Source: Ipomoea triloba
Taxonomy: Eukaryota > Streptophyta > Magnoliopsida > Solanales > Convolvulaceae
Length of the DNA stretch: 64,000 bases
NCBI RefSeq assembly: GCF_003576645.1
Contig: NC_044929.1
Span: 4,928,753-4,992,752 of the forward strand
Direction: 5' to 3'
This document shows positions 31,971 through 44,226 of this stretch, one piece after another. The position numbers and the translations under genes are program-made. The first letter of the stretch is position 1; the number at the start of each line of letters is the position of its first letter. The notes beneath the pieces were generated by a model. It saw only the letters and a program-made list of their open reading frames with translations, was not told the DNA's origin and searched no databases.

Positions 31971-33986
31971 TCAGCTCTCGGATCGGTTGTTTTCTCTCAT
32001 ACAGTTCCCGGGCAATAGGAATTTGTATTTGTCGGCGTTCTCGAGGAGGTAGGATGGAAGATGAACGGCGGAGTATGAATGGGGTATGGGTCCCATTTTT
32101 CCGATGATTTCCCGGAACGTGTACTCCTCGGGTAGCATATCGAACAGGTCAGCCCCTTTGCATATTACTCTCTGGATTCGTTTCGGGTTGAGGAAGTGTG
32201 AGAATCTCACTCTGTCGAAATGGCTGTAGGCTTTCATCTTGAAGATGAATTCGTTGATACGGCGGAAGCAAAAGCTACAGTGCCACCCCGCATCAGCCAA
32301 AATGTCATCCGACTGTCGATAATGAGCGTACCTCGTCTTCCCGGATTGATATCTGTGAACCGAAGCTCTCCAGCTATTGTTATCGACGAGGAACTCGAAC
32401 GAGTACAGATAGTTCTTCAACCGGAGATGCAGGACGGGAGGTATGTCATCGCACCACCTCAAGAGATTTATAGTGTGTCTACTCGGGATCTCATCGACAT
32501 CCGACATTAGCAATAAGTCATCGTCCTGGATACCGGCTTGTTTGAGAAGATAGTCTAACGCTAACCGCTGATAAGCCTCTTCGACGAACGGATTTTCGCC
32601 CTTCCTAAATCGGCCCGGAACTTGCCCATAAGTTAACCGTGGCTCAACAAAATCAAACTTCTCCCGGTTCTTAGCAAAATGCAGGGGCTTTGGCAGTCCA
32701 GTGAACGTTGAATTCGATTCAAGTAAAACAAACTCCGTCACATACGGGTACAGCTCCTTCCATCTTATCGTAAGAATGTCCACCTCATTATTGAACAACA
32801 CCGCATCAAAGACACGCCTCGGGTACTCCCGGATTCCCCAGCCATGAAGTTTACAGAGATTCTCCATAGGCACATCCTCGTGATAATAATGCGGGATTTC
32901 ATGGAAGGGCTTTGGTGGCTTCTCCCATAACGGCCTCAGAAAATATGTTATTTTCTGCCCGTGGACATAAATACCAAATAAACTAATTGGTACCATAACG
33001 AAAAGGAAGATGTATGTTTTCAAGTCCAGGCCTCGCAGAATACATTTGATTCTTGACATGCTTAATGCTCGACCTGTATACTGCAGATAACAACAATGAC
33101 AACATTAAATTTAATCAAGAATAACAACAGAAAGTAGTTATGAACAGATACTACATTGTAACAGAGTCAGTAGTCCTCAAAAAAAAAAAAAAAAAACAGA
33201 ACAACAAAAGCCATGTCAATCCCAAATTCTCAACTAGGGTTCAAGAAACAAACACACATATACATGCATCTAAGAACACTTCGGGAAATGAACACACAAA
33301 CTCGGGAAACAACTGACTGCTTCTCCCGCAATTTTGATTCTCAAAGAGTGGAAAGAATGCCGAATTTGTTCAGTCTATGCATCCAATTCATCCATGCCGA
33401 CATTAATGATTTACATACAGACCCCCAAATAACGATATTCTCATCTTCTAAGGTTGATCAAATAGTTGTGCAGAGAAGGATGCTTAAACTATGGAGTTGT
33501 ACATGAATCCAGTAAAACACTGCATAAATGGACAAAAGTGGCTAACAGGATCATAGAATGAACCTAAACTTGCAAAGAAAATTAGCTTAATTACTCATTA
33601 AACCTTGTTTTGTCAAGAAAAATTAACCTAAGGCAATAAGCCCCTTTCCTAAATGTCAACAGAAAATAGAATCATATTACATAGGTTTCTCCAAATACAA
33701 TCTGTTGTCAACTTGTACCAAGATTCAAACCTAAAACTACATGAACTTCTATTTAAGATTAAAAACCCAAGAACAACTAATACCCAGTAAGACAAAAAGA
33801 TCTAAAAATTCAGAAATTGAAAACTGGAATTCTTCTCACATTCCTTCTACACAGACAACTGCAAACACTATAATTAACAAGAATTAAGCTAAAATTGAAT
33901 TTGAAGAGGAAAGAAAGAAAATTTACCTCACTACACATATCGTCCTTCTTCTTAGAGCAATACCCAGATCCCCCTTCTCCCACCAT
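31971..33986 (-). CDS. GT17 glycosyltransferase (GnT-III-like), 389 aa, 2 coding exons
   Basis: Plant member of glycosyltransferase family 17, named after beta-1,4-mannosyl-glycoprotein 4-beta-N-acetylglucosaminyltransferase. Plants are not known to make bisected N-glycans, so the true reaction is open. Exon 1 is 33927-33986 (20 aa, [13 protein letters not shown] at its end), intron 33081-33926 (GT-AG, phase 0), exon 2 33080-31971. Residues about 42-59 are a membrane anchor (type II, Golgi likely). The catalytic domain begins after [18 protein letters not shown]; conserved parts are [35 protein letters not shown] with the DVD metal site at 214-216, and [11 protein letters not shown]. Exon 1 is assigned because it joins in frame and because CSKKxDD is usual at the N-terminus of plant homologues. 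Other in-frame ATGs lie at 34022 and 34079, upstream of a GA-rich leader. The open frame at 31587-31937 is taken as 3' UTR. Confidence 0.9.
33125..33200 (+). mobile_element. SINE tail in the GT17 intron
   Basis: GTTATGAACAGATACTACAT followed by TGTAACAGAGTCAGTAGTCC and a run of A is the 3' end of the SINE family. The head is missing. It is inserted opposite to the gene. Confidence 0.6.
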
Positions 33987-33989
33987 GTT

Positions 33990-34380
33990 TGCTTTCTCCC
34001 AAAACCTAGTGATACTCCACATCTCAGTCTCTCTCTCTCTCTCTCTATCTCTACTGTGTAAACTCTCCCTCAATTTCACAGATCAAACCCAAATCGACCC
34101 ACTATCAGACCCGAAATCAAAACCGCAATTCAATCCGCCAGTACGGAAGCAATTAAGCAAGCTCAGAGAAGCGGAAGAGTGCCCAAACCTCGGAACACAC
34201 GAACGGCGCAGAACAAAAATATAGTCTTTAAATAGGGAAAAATAAAAGAATAGATAAACAAAAATGATGTTATCGCTGGTGAACGGGTGGCAATCGTAAA
34301 GATTAAAGAAGAAGAATCGAAGAATACAAGGAAGCCGTTGTGCTTTGTCGTCTACCCCACCCACAACCACATCTATAGTT
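33990..34380 (-). promoter_or_regulatory. 5' leader and promoter region of the GT17 gene
   Basis: A GA repeat (CT on the + strand, about 34025-34050) lies upstream of the first coding exon, as is common in plant leaders. Sequence up to about 34230 is of mixed composition and probably transcribed; beyond 34380 AT-rich intergenic DNA begins. No clear TATA box was recognised. Confidence 0.4.
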
Positions 34381-34723
34381 GTACCAAGTATTTATAAATT
34401 TTGAAAAAGTGGCCATGAATCCATAGATTTTTTGCACGAAGCCCCCTCCCCTTCCTGTCCCTGTAGGCTCAGCATTCTCGCTGCTAAACGCGTCATGCCG
34501 TCAATTGACCGCTTCAAGAGTCAACACAATTTTTTGAGTGTGGTATAGAGACGGCACCGTTGGCTACGTCCTATACACGATTAAGTAATTAACGAAGTTA
34601 TTACGCAAATTATATCATAAACTATGGTCCATAATTGTATAGTGGACAATGATCTATTATTATAACATTATTAGTGTAAACTATTGTTATAACTATAGTA
34701 CAAATGTGCAATACTAATATATT

Positions 34724-35142
34724 GAGTTAATTATCAAAATATATCTTGACTATATCAAAATTATCAATTTGGTTATTGACTATTTTTTTTGACTAATTAA
34801 GTCTCTCAACTTTAAAAATCTTAATCAATTTAGTCATCTATTTGTTTTACCGTCACACATCGGTTAATTCGGTACCAAATTGATAATTTTGCTATAGTCA
34901 ATGAACCAGTTCAGTAATTAACTTCTAGGTAATTTTACCGGTAGACATCAGTTATTTCGGTACCAATCGGTATACCAAATTGGTAATTTGATCCCTAGTT
35001 AATGAATGTCTAACGGAAAAACAAACGGAAGGCCAAATTGATTACGATTTTTAAAGTTGAGGGACTTAATTGGTAAAAAAAAATATTCAATGATGAAATC
35101 ATAATTTTGTTATAGTCAATGGGCCATTTCGGTAATTAACTC
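34724..35142. mobile_element. 419-bp MITE, GAGTTAATT ends
   Basis: Ends GAGTTAATTATCAAAATATA and (complement) GAGTTAATTACCGAAATGGC, followed inward by matched TTGACTATA and CAAAATTAT words. Flanks TAATATATT and TAATATAGC agree in seven of nine positions, a probable worn 9-bp target duplication. The middle repeats itself (GGTTAATTCGGTACC, CAGTTATTTCGGTACC). Confidence 0.8.
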
Positions 35143-36215
35143 TAATATAGCACTTGTGTGATGTACGGATGAAATTATATTAGTACTGATTTAAATAAAA
35201 ACTTTATAAAATAACAAAATATTAAAATATACAATATAATAATATAGTTGGACTTATCATATATTTTGTCAAGTATGTATTTTGATAGCATATAGAATTA
35301 TATAAAATTTTATATGGTTAATATAGTACCTATTTACCTAATCATGTATATATTTAAATAAATTTATAAATAGAATTTTACATAATTAAATTGATCTTTT
35401 CCTAACTGTATTTCATATATATTATAATTCCAAGAGAATCATATTTAGAGATTAATAGATATAAATTTTTAATTTTGTATTAATAGATTTATATCCTAAT
35501 CAATGTATGTGCACATAATATTTATTAATACGGAGTATATATTTATGTAGATTTTATAATATAGTTTATATTATTAGGGGTTTATAATTAAGATAATTAC
35601 ATTTATAAATTAACATATTATTATTTTAATTTTGTATAATTAATATACTACATAAGTATATGAATGTATTTAAGTAGAATCCTAAATATTTATGAATACA
35701 AATTTAGTTAATTTTATAAATTTGTTCCTTAATTATTTTCTATATTGCCTTAATTGTATTTAATGAAATTGTATTTTTGAGTACTATTAACTCTGTTACA
35801 ATGTAGTATTTGTTCATACATATTTTCTCAATCTACTAAACCATAAAGAGACAAAGTGTCATGTAATATCTGTTCATACATACTTTCCCAATCTATTGAA
35901 ACACAAAGAGAAGTTACAACTATGCCGCTCGACCGCAAGGCCTTTAAAAATGGTATTATATTTAGAAACTAAAAGAATTTAATTTTTTTTAAAAAAAAAA
36001 TTTGCATGGATTAATGTAGTCCCTAATTATATGTGTGTATTTACTATTTAGACAAATTTCTAAATATTTATGAATTTTTTAATTAAGAGTTCAGACAATT
36101 TAAATAAATTTATTTAATAAGTATTGTAGCAATCAATGTGTATAATTATAGTCCAAGGTGTGAACTAAACGTTTTGGAGTAGTAGATGAGTCATTTTGAC
36201 CCTTCTGCCTATCCG
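35143..36215. other. AT-rich gene-free stretch with a - strand SINE
   Basis: From about 35785 to 35945 the complement reads GCCTTGCGGTCGAGCGGC (box A), TTGTGTTTCAATAGATTG, a GAACAGATATTACATG tail and a second TTAGTAGATTGAG piece, i.e. one or two truncated SINE copies on the - strand. Nothing else is recognised. Confidence 0.5.
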
Positions 36216-36219
36216 TCGT

Positions 36220-37580
36220 TATACGATGGACCATGGTCACAAAACGATGTCGTTTCAGTAAGTGGGAGAAACGGCGGAGGTAATTCGTAACGGAATTCCG
36301 TAACTGATACTACAGTTCATCTCAAAAGATACTGCATCACATTTGTTTTTATATTATCGAATGAAACTGTAGTTATATCGAAATGTAACTGCAGTGTATA
36401 TAAACTGATACTAAATAACAGTTTCACATTTGCAGTTTTATATTAACGAATGAAGCTGTAGTTATATCGAAATGTAACTGTAGTTGTGTTGAAATGTAAC
36501 TGTAGTGTATATAAACTGAAACTGAATAACAGTTTCACATATTTGTGTGTATATTGTTCAATGAAACTGTAGTCATATTAAAATGATATTGTAGTTGTGT
36601 TGAAGGCTATGTTTGGCAAACCTAGCTGAAAAGGTAGCTGAAAACTGAAAAGTAGCTGAAAACTGAAAAACTATAAGCTCGAAGCTGAAATCTAAAGAGC
36701 TGTTATGCTTAAAAGTGTTTGGTAAAATTAGCTTTTTGATAAGCTGATAAATGTAAAAAGACTAAAAAGGACATCTTCATCCAATTTAAATAATTTTAAA
36801 TTTAAATAGGTTTGTTTATATATTAAAATATAAAATAATGAAATCAATATATTTAAATAAAATATAAAGTAAGAACATATATTTGAAAATATATAAAGTA
36901 AAAAATATATATTTATAATTCATAAGATTAGTTCATACAAAAATTAATGTTCAAACATAAATATCAAACTGAAATTACAACCAAACATAATGAAAAGAAA
37001 ATGTCAAAAGGGTTTTAATTGAGAAGGGTAAAGATGTCATTTATTTAAAATAATAATGATAAAGATGGAAAAAAGTTAAAAAGCTACTCCAAGTACCGTT
37101 TCAAAATAAGCTCTTATTTTAAGCTACTAGCTTATTTTGAGAATATTACCAAACAGAGCTTATAGCTTATTAGTAGCTTAAAATAAGCTATAACCTCCTA
37201 AATAAGCTTTGCCAAACAGAGCCGAAAAGAAACTGCAGTGTATTATAAAAGAAATTGTAGTTGTGTTGAAAGGAAACTGAATAACAGGTTCACATATTTG
37301 AGTGTATAATATTGAATGAAAATGCAGTTATATCGAAAAGAAACTGAAGTAGTTATGTTGAAATGTAACTACAGTGTATATGAACTGAAAGTGAATGGTG
37401 CGGGACGGAGGCCGTTTCAGCCATCTGTTTTCATTAATTAAAACGACATCGTTTTGATGCATGGTCCACAACAGTGTATATGAACTGAAAGTGAATGGCG
37501 CGAAATGGAGGCCTTTTCAATCGTATATTTTCATTAATTAAAACGACGTCGTTTTGATGCATGGTCCATAGTAAAATTTG
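36220..37580. mobile_element. Composite element: degenerate tandem array between GGACCATG ends
   Basis: At the left is GGACCATGGTCACAAAACGA followed by TGTCGTTT; at the right the mirror AAACGACGTCGTTTTGATGC then ATGGTCCATAG. Between them, apart from the insertion at 36605-37223, is an array of variants of GAAACTGTAGTTATATCGAA, ATGTAACTGCAGTGTATATA and TGAATAACAGTTTCACAT. The right end is a two-copy tandem of about 107 bp (GTGTATATGAACTGAAAGTG ... AATTAAAACGAC). No coding frame. Related end words occur near 12660, 41790 and 47220. Confidence 0.55.
36605..37223. mobile_element. 619-bp MITE inserted in the tandem array
   Basis: Inverted ends GGCTATGTTTGGCAAA and (complement) GGCTCTGTTTGGCAAA; subterminal AGCTGAAAAGGTAGCTGAAA and TTTTAAGCTACTAGCTTATT clusters. 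The host array words TGTTGAA and GAAAAGAAACTG meet across it, with GAA repeated, so the target duplication looks like 3 bp, though the ends may be off by a few bases. The superfamily is left open. Confidence 0.75.
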
Positions 37581-37987
37581 CGTCTGCCTATAATATATGT
37601 CTATATAAATATATAGAAAGAGATATTAATAATACTTTTGTTATTAAATAAATATGGAATAATATCATATCATACTTTTCCTTGTATACAAAAACATTCT
37701 TATTTTAAAAGTTTGCAATTATATCTGAGTTTTACTTTCGAATTTATTTTGGTGATATTGTAAATTTTTTTTTTTTCATCATAAATAGTAAATAGATACT
37801 TTTAAAAGTCTTAGTTTTGTTTCTAAATGTTTTCAAACAATTAAATGTAGCATAATCAAAATTAAACCACTTTAGATCATTGTTTGTAGATCTAAGATAA
37901 AATTTTAAATAATTTATTAGAATTTTATTTCTTTAGTTCTATTATCTCTTCTTCGTTTTAAATTGAAATAATTAATAGATCTAGAGT

Positions 37988-38082
37988 TTTTTTTTGAATA
38001 CTATTGACCTGTTACAGGTAGGCTCGAACCCATGACTTCCCACTTAAGAGAATCACTTCATACCGCTTAACCACAAGGCTTT
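37988..38082 (-). mobile_element. tRNA-derived SINE, best-preserved head in the window
   Basis: On the - strand: GCCTTGTGGTTAAGCGG (box A TGTGGTTAAGCGG), then ATTCTCTTAAGTGGGAAGTC, then box B GGGTTCGAGCC, then GTAACAGGTCAATAGTATTC and an A run. Box spacing is that of a tRNA gene. Other copies or pieces in this window: about 2196-2310, 2400-2525, 24060-24115, 30010-30240, 33125-33200, 35785-35945, 45845-45925, 49205-49370 and 57160-57300. Confidence 0.75.
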
Positions 38083-38444
38083 TTGGCAAGGGTTGCTGAG
38101 GTAGAGATCCGAAAGGTTAACCACGAGAACTCAATGGTTACCTTCTTATATCTACTATTCAGGCATTATATTCTCTAAATGACTAAACAAACAATAAACA
38201 TCCTCAAATGCTCAAGTTGCAAGAAGAATGTTACTAAAGAAAATGAGTCCTAGGTACACATTCCTACCTAGGTAGATTTCCTAAAATAGAGTAGAAAGTG
38301 AGAGTTATGTACTCCAAGGAAGTAAAACTCTAGCCACTTGTCTTGATTTTATTGGAAGAAGATGAAAAGATAGTATTGAATTAAAGGGTGACATATAAGC
38401 AGGAGTATAAAATGGAGTAGAATGTGAGAGTATGTGTAGTATTA

Positions 38445-38882
38445 CTCTTTCACAATACTAATACAAATACATCATTATACTTATGGACATCAAATAAGTT
38501 CCTTAAGCAAGCACAACAATGCAAGTTCATTTTCTCAAAAATACAATTTCATTTGCAAAAAATCTACAAGTCAATTTCACATTTGTAATGCAAATACATT
38601 ATAACGATGAATCTCAAATATGTTCAGTAATGAAAGATCATGTTCGTTTTCACAAGACTATGATTCATTTTTACAATACTAAAATATGTTCATTTATACA
38701 ATTCAATACTGGAAGTTTACATTTACAATAATAATGCAATTATACCATAACAGTGATTGACTTAAAGTAAGTTCATTAAAGGAACACGGTGGTTCATTTT
38801 CACAAATGCTCATTTGCTTAATGAACATATTTGATATCCATCAATATAATGATGTATTTATATTAGTATTGTGAAAATGAAC
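38445..38882. mobile_element. Fold-back element, about 440 bp
   Basis: The left arm TTTCACAATACTAATACAAA, TACATCATTATAC, GACATCAAATAAGTTC is mirrored at the right by GATATCCATCAATATAATGA, TGTATTTATATTAGTATTGT. The interior contains repeated TTCATTTTCACAA-like words. Target duplication not determined. Confidence 0.65.
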
Positions 38883-39675
38883 CTACAGTATATTGAAGAT
38901 GGAAATACATGAGTGACTTAAAGTAATTGTATGTTACTCCGTTAGTTAAAAGATCTCAATTACAGAATTTTAATGATATAATTTTATATATATTAATTTT
39001 ATTTCTATAAAAAGAAAAAAAATAAATTATTATAAAATAAATCATGCTCCATGGTATATCAATCCTTAGATGCGTTAGGCTAACGTAGCTCAATAGGCAT
39101 TATTAATTTGATGCAGGAAATATCATTGACATCGATTACAAAGGGATGTTGAGAGAGAATATAATAGTAGGAGGATATATAAGTATATTAAGAATTTGTA
39201 AACTAATAATTTAATTAATGTTACACAATATAGCCTTCACATCGCCAATTCTGGCCTTCTAAACTATTTTGATTTATAAGAAAACTCGAAATTGTTATTA
39301 AAAATGCACTTTGAGCAAAGCCCAAATTAATAAAGCAAAAGTCCTTCTAAATTACTGATTACCCAACTCCTACATGAAACTAACTGCTTAACTAACTAAT
39401 TACTTCTAACTAATCTTCATTTTCTTAGTTTTCTGGTTTTAGTATGGTTTTGATCTGACTTGAACCCAAGGCTCGACCATTCCTGATGAATGACTAATCT
39501 TCATTGTTGGCCGACACCGGTTTAGATAAACAACCTGAAAGTTGTGTTCCAAGAAATCCTAACTCTAAACCTAAACACAATTGAATCATGTGCTCCATCC
39601 AACTAAAAGTCTAAACTGATAGTTGGACTGCACATATTATATTTATGCTCACACGCCCTCAACGTGTGCGGTGGA

Positions 39676-39745
39676 TTTCCGAGCGCAACACGTGGAAGTC
39701 TCTTTTTGAATTTCCGAGCGCAACACGTGGAAGTCTCTTTTTGAG
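39676..39745. repeat. Two-copy tandem repeat of about 36 bp
   Basis: The unit TTTCCGAGCGCAACACGTGG plus AAGTCTCTTTTTGA occurs twice in succession within a transposon-derived stretch (39590-39850). Confidence 0.85.
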
Positions 39746-39847
39746 GGTGACACGGAGATTCGAACCCATGATCTTTTGCATGGCTACTGATACCAAATTA
39801 AAGCATGTGCTCCATCTCAACTAAAAGCCTAAGCTGATAGTTGGACT

Positions 39848-40645
39848 ATGTTAGGACTCTTTATATTAGTATTACTTCTAGTTGTATTAGAACTCTATAT
39901 GGTATTTATATTTATGCCTTGTATTCCTGAGATATTGATTGATTGAATATACAGACTTAATCTGGTATCATCGCTAGGTTTCTCTCATGGCCGCTAATGA
40001 CGGTTCTGCCGGTGTATCTTCCGAGCGGACTGTTTCCGATTCGGTCATTCCTTCTGTGCCGAATACTCTTTCTTCGGCGCACCATTATGTGAGCATTAAG
40101 CTCACTTCTCGGAATTTCTTGTTTTGGCGGGCACAACTTGTTCCTTTTCTCCATGGACAAAACCTTATGGACTATATTGATGGTTCCAATCCGTGTCCGT
40201 CACCCACGCTGCCGCTACCCCCTGGTGAAGCTTCGTCCGCTGCTGCCGTTGCTCCGCTTAATCCTGCTTATCGGTCGTGGTTTCAGCAGGATCAAGCCAT
40301 CCTGTCCATGATTATTTCTTCCCTCTCCGAAGAGGTAATCCCTCTCGTGCTTGGCCGCCAGACTGCAAGGGCGGCGTGGGAGTCGCTTGAACTGGCGTTG
40401 GCGTCGACCTCCCGTGCGAGAGCGGTGCATCTTCTTCAGCAATTACAGACGTTGCAGCAGGGCGACGCTTCCGTCGCCGATTACCTGGGCAGGGTGAAGG
40501 TTCTTCTGGAGGACTTGGCGCTTGCTGGGCGGCCGGTTTCGATCGACGAACAGAACATATACATCTTCCGCGGGCTTCGTCAGGAGTTTCGAGCCTTTAC
40601 GGATTCCCTTTCGTCGCGCCCTGAACCGAAGCTGATAGTTGGACT
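39848..40645 (+). mobile_element. Copia-type retrotransposon fragment (short LTR, primer site, partial gag)
   Basis: An LTR-like segment starts TGTTAGGACTC (39848) and is followed at about 39963 by TGGTATCATCGC, a variant of the Met-tRNA primer site common in plant Copia elements. An open frame from 39987 encodes a Copia gag N-terminus: ISIKL-like YVSIKLTSRNFLFWRAQL, YIDGSNPCPSP, WFQQDQAILSMIISSLSEEV, AAWESLELALAS and LQTLQQGDASVADYLGRVK. It stops being gag after SSRPEPK at about 40632; the rest of the frame to 40763 is unrelated sequence. There is no pol, integrase or 3' LTR. The word GCTGATAGTTGGAC flanks the fragment at 39834 and about 40632. Higher GC than its surroundings. Confidence 0.8.
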
Positions 40646-40763
40646 GCACATATTATATTTATGCTCACAAACACCTACCAACATTATTCAACTGTGCACC
40701 ACAAAACGTGTTTTGTATATATGTGGCTCTTTGACCTATATTAAGCAATTTGCTATTTCCTAG

Positions 40764-42341
40764 CAAACTTATTTTTCTATGGATAATGATATTCTGTGGT
40801 ATCACTTTTTTTAATTTAGAAAATGGTCAAATACTCAAATAGACCGTTGAACTTTACTCGAAAGTGCAATTAGACCCTTGAACTATAAAACAATTACAAG
40901 AATTTGTCATTTTGGTGCATCTAAACTCAATAGATGGTTATTCACCTGGTAACCAGTCATTAGGATACCGATGACATTTACGGTAATAATTCCAGCGAAT
41001 AAAAATTTTGACGACCCTAAAACTAAAAAGGAAAAAATTAGGTGGCCTTCTCCCGTGAGAAAGGTCACCAGAAGTTACTTCTTTTTCTTTTTTTTTTTAA
41101 TGGTGGTGAACAATGGTTAGCGGCGGTCAACGATGGCCAACGGCGATAATTTTACCGATAACCTATTCATTACTGGTAACTTACAATTTTTTCATAAGTA
41201 ACTCATCAACTCTTAATATAATATTTTGATTTAAAAGTATTACATTTTTCATAATAAATATCACATTTTTTCATAAGTATTACGATTTCTCTCATAAGTA
41301 ACAATCATTCAAATTATCCATGATTAGCATTACAATTATTCTTATATTTAACTATTTAACCCCTAAATATTACATTTTAATTTAAAAGTATTACATTTTC
41401 TTCCAAAAGTATTACACTTTTCTTATAAGTAACAAACAATTTATTCCTGATTACTATTACATTTTCCAACTTAAGTATTAAATTTCCATTTTGACGTAAC
41501 CCATCACACATATAAGAATTCGTGAAACGGGCTCACAGGAGACCCACACCCTTGATAAGAGAGCGACAATTAAGCTATATTTAAACAAATGTAATTTTTT
41601 TTATTATTGTATATATTTTGTGTTATATGGTATATAAATTCTAATGTTACAATCGACACTGTATTTATATCATTATACCTAATACAATCATTAGTTATGA
41701 TTGATTGATACTAATATCAATTCATTCAATTGACATTAGAAAAAATTTCACTAGTTTTAATTTCGCCCTCAACGTACTTTCATGGCCAATTATACTGTGG
41801 ATCATGGTCATGGTTCGTTACACTTTATAAGGTGGATCACTGTCATAAGATACAATTTTAAACACTGAAGATACATTATTTGTGTATAAAAGGTTTATTA
41901 TTTTGTAGAATTCCAAATAATGAAGATGCAGTACTCGAATAATGTTATCTTTAAATAATAACTATATAGTATATAAATAATGTACATTCAATATATTAAA
42001 AATATACTTTTACGTTAGTGGTTTATCTCAGAAAGTGGACCATGATATGATTCATTATTTTAGTGGATGGAGCATTTTGAGTATAATGATTGCTACTTTC
42101 ACTGGCTCTGCACCTACGTACAAGGAAGAAGTAGAACGTAGTAGCAAGGATGCTTCCTTCTCATGTCCATTCTTTTTCTTAATATTGAAGTCAACTACAT
42201 CTTATATTTCTAAGGTCGTCATTTAATGTCACTATCACGTTTATATTACTTGTCAAATGAAAGCCACTTGTACACACCAAAAGTGTTTGATTTACGTTTG
42301 AAACAAGAACTCCTGTACACAACAAAAGTTGTAAATATTAT
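40764..42341. other. Gene-free stretch with MITE remnants
   Basis: At about 40840-40930 is a partial relative of the element at 18037-18360. At 41180-41550 repeated words AAGTATTACATTTT, ACTTTTCTTATAAGTAACAA and the end AATTCGTGAAACGGGCTCAC belong to the GAGACCGTCTCAC group. At about 41775-42060 are GTGGATCATGGTCATGG words of the GGACCATG group. No gene is seen. Confidence 0.5.
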
Positions 42342-43110
42342 GGTGTGTTTGGTTGACAGGTTTAACCATCAGTAATGAGTATCAAAGTCATTGTTATTGT
42401 TTGGTTGACAGATTTTTAGAGCACTACTATGAGTTTTGGTTACCCCTCAATTGAAAAACTCATTCCCTAATAAAATAAAGGATTCGTTCCATTATTCCTC
42501 CTCAGTTGCTTCTCATAACTATTTAGATTTTTGTTTTTATTTTTTGTTCATATTGGTGCTTTGGATGTCTTTATATTAGAATCAATTGACTTGATTTTTT
42601 GTTCTTGTATTTTAAAAATCTTTATTCCCATTATAGGATCATACATAACCAAACAGCAATATTGATAATCATTTTCATTCCACCCCTACTACCAAACATG
42701 CAAAATACTTCCACCAAAACTCATTACTATTACTAAGTATTTGATATTTATTCCAATTTCGATTCCATGTGCGAACCAAACACACTCTTATTACACATTT
42801 ATGGAAGGATTTAAGCATGATATGAATTAACCGTAATTGAAAGTGAAATATACTTAGGGTGTGTTTGGTTCGCACATGAAAATCGAAATCGGAATGAGTA
42901 TATATCAAATACTTGGTAATGTAATGGATTTTGGTGAAAGTATTTTACATGTTTCGTAGTATGGTGGAATGTGCATGACTATTAATAGTTGGGGAAACGG
43001 TTGAGGAAGAAAAGAATAAAGCTCTTATTTTATTAGGGAATGAGTTTTGCAATTAATGGGTAATCAAAACTCATAGTAGTATTATAAAAACCTGTCAACT
43101 AAACACACCC
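42342..43110. mobile_element. MITE with GGTGTGTTTGGTT ends, probably two elements nested
   Basis: Left GGTGTGTTTGGTTGACAGGT is mirrored by CCTGTCAACTAAACACACCC at the right. Within it, AGTGTGTTTGGTTCGCACAT-like inverted words near 42775 (GCGAACCAAACACACTC) and 42858 (GGGTGTGTTTGGTTCGCAC) mark a second inverted pair. Phrases AATCAAAACTCATAGTAGT and GAATGAGTATATATCAAA are shared with 31190-31385. Confidence 0.65.
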
Positions 43111-43785
43111 GGCCTTAATTTCATAAAAATTGATAAGTTGGTGTAAAGAACTAGAGATTGATGGAGAACATGTCATTTCTTCCTGGTGGTTATTTCTGTC
43201 TAATTCTCTTATATATATTATAGGGTATGGAGATAATTTATGTAATGTATTCTTGTATTCCTATAGGGTTTAATTTCCTATTTTCCAGTGGTGACCACGT
43301 TGATTCTTTGAGCTGAAAGAGTTTAAGAAATTATAGAACAGATAATAAATTGTAAATTAAAGAATCATGAGTATTTTTTTTTTTTAAAAAAATCTCAAGT
43401 TTAAGTCGAACTCAAATTTTAATTATCTATTATGTGGTTCGAACTACGACATAATAAATTAATAAAATGTTAATAAATATTCTAACAAATTAAAGTATTT
43501 CCGGGAACTAACAAAATATCTCCATTTAATATGGCTAAGGCAAAATCTTTTACCAACAAGATTCAATCCTATTACATTCCTAAGGAGTGAGGGAGTACGT
43601 CACATAAGTGTCAACTAAGCACAAGGTGTCTGACATATTTTAATGTAGTTTTTAATATATAAATTTTATATATTAATACTAAATTTAATATTATAAAAAA
43701 TTGAATTAAAATAACTGCAGTCAGGCCTTATTAACCGAATCAAACACATAAAATGAGACAGAGGGAGTATATTTTTTTGGGTCAC

Positions 43786-44226
43786 ACTTGTGTGAGACCG
43801 TCTCACGGATCCTTATTCGTGAGACGGGTCGGGTCGGGTCAAATCACCATGCAAATGTCATACTTATATATGCAAATCTCACACTTATATGCTCAAATAT
43901 AACACTAATCAAAAATACAATTTTTGTTACTTATAAGAGAAAAAGTAATACATTTTTCATAATAAGTAATGTTGACAAGTGCCTCTCACTTATAAGGGCA
44001 AATATAATACTTTTGAGGAAAACTGTAATACTTTTAAATCGAAATGTAAAAGTATTGTATTTTCCCTTAAAAGTATTACATTTACCCTAATAAGTAACAA
44101 AAATTTTATTCTTGATTAGTATTACATTTAAGCATATAAGTATGACATTTGTGCATATAAGTGTTACATTTACATCTTGACCCGACCCGACTCGACTCGT
44201 CTCATGATGAGACGGTCTCACACAAG
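43786..44226. mobile_element. 441-bp MITE, ACTTGTGTGAGACCGTCTCA ends
   Basis: Twenty-base inverted ends ACTTGTGTGAGACCGTCTCA are exact at both sides. Subterminal GGGTCGGGTCGGGTC and GACCCGACCCGACTCGACTC also mirror each other. The interior is built of ACTTATAAG, AGTATTACA and AATGTAATAC words in both directions. No coding capacity. Confidence 0.85.

Noticed and set aside
36300..37560. CRISPR-like spaced repeats
   Set aside because: Repeats are degenerate with no regular spacer length, in a plant genome; better explained as a degenerate tandem array.
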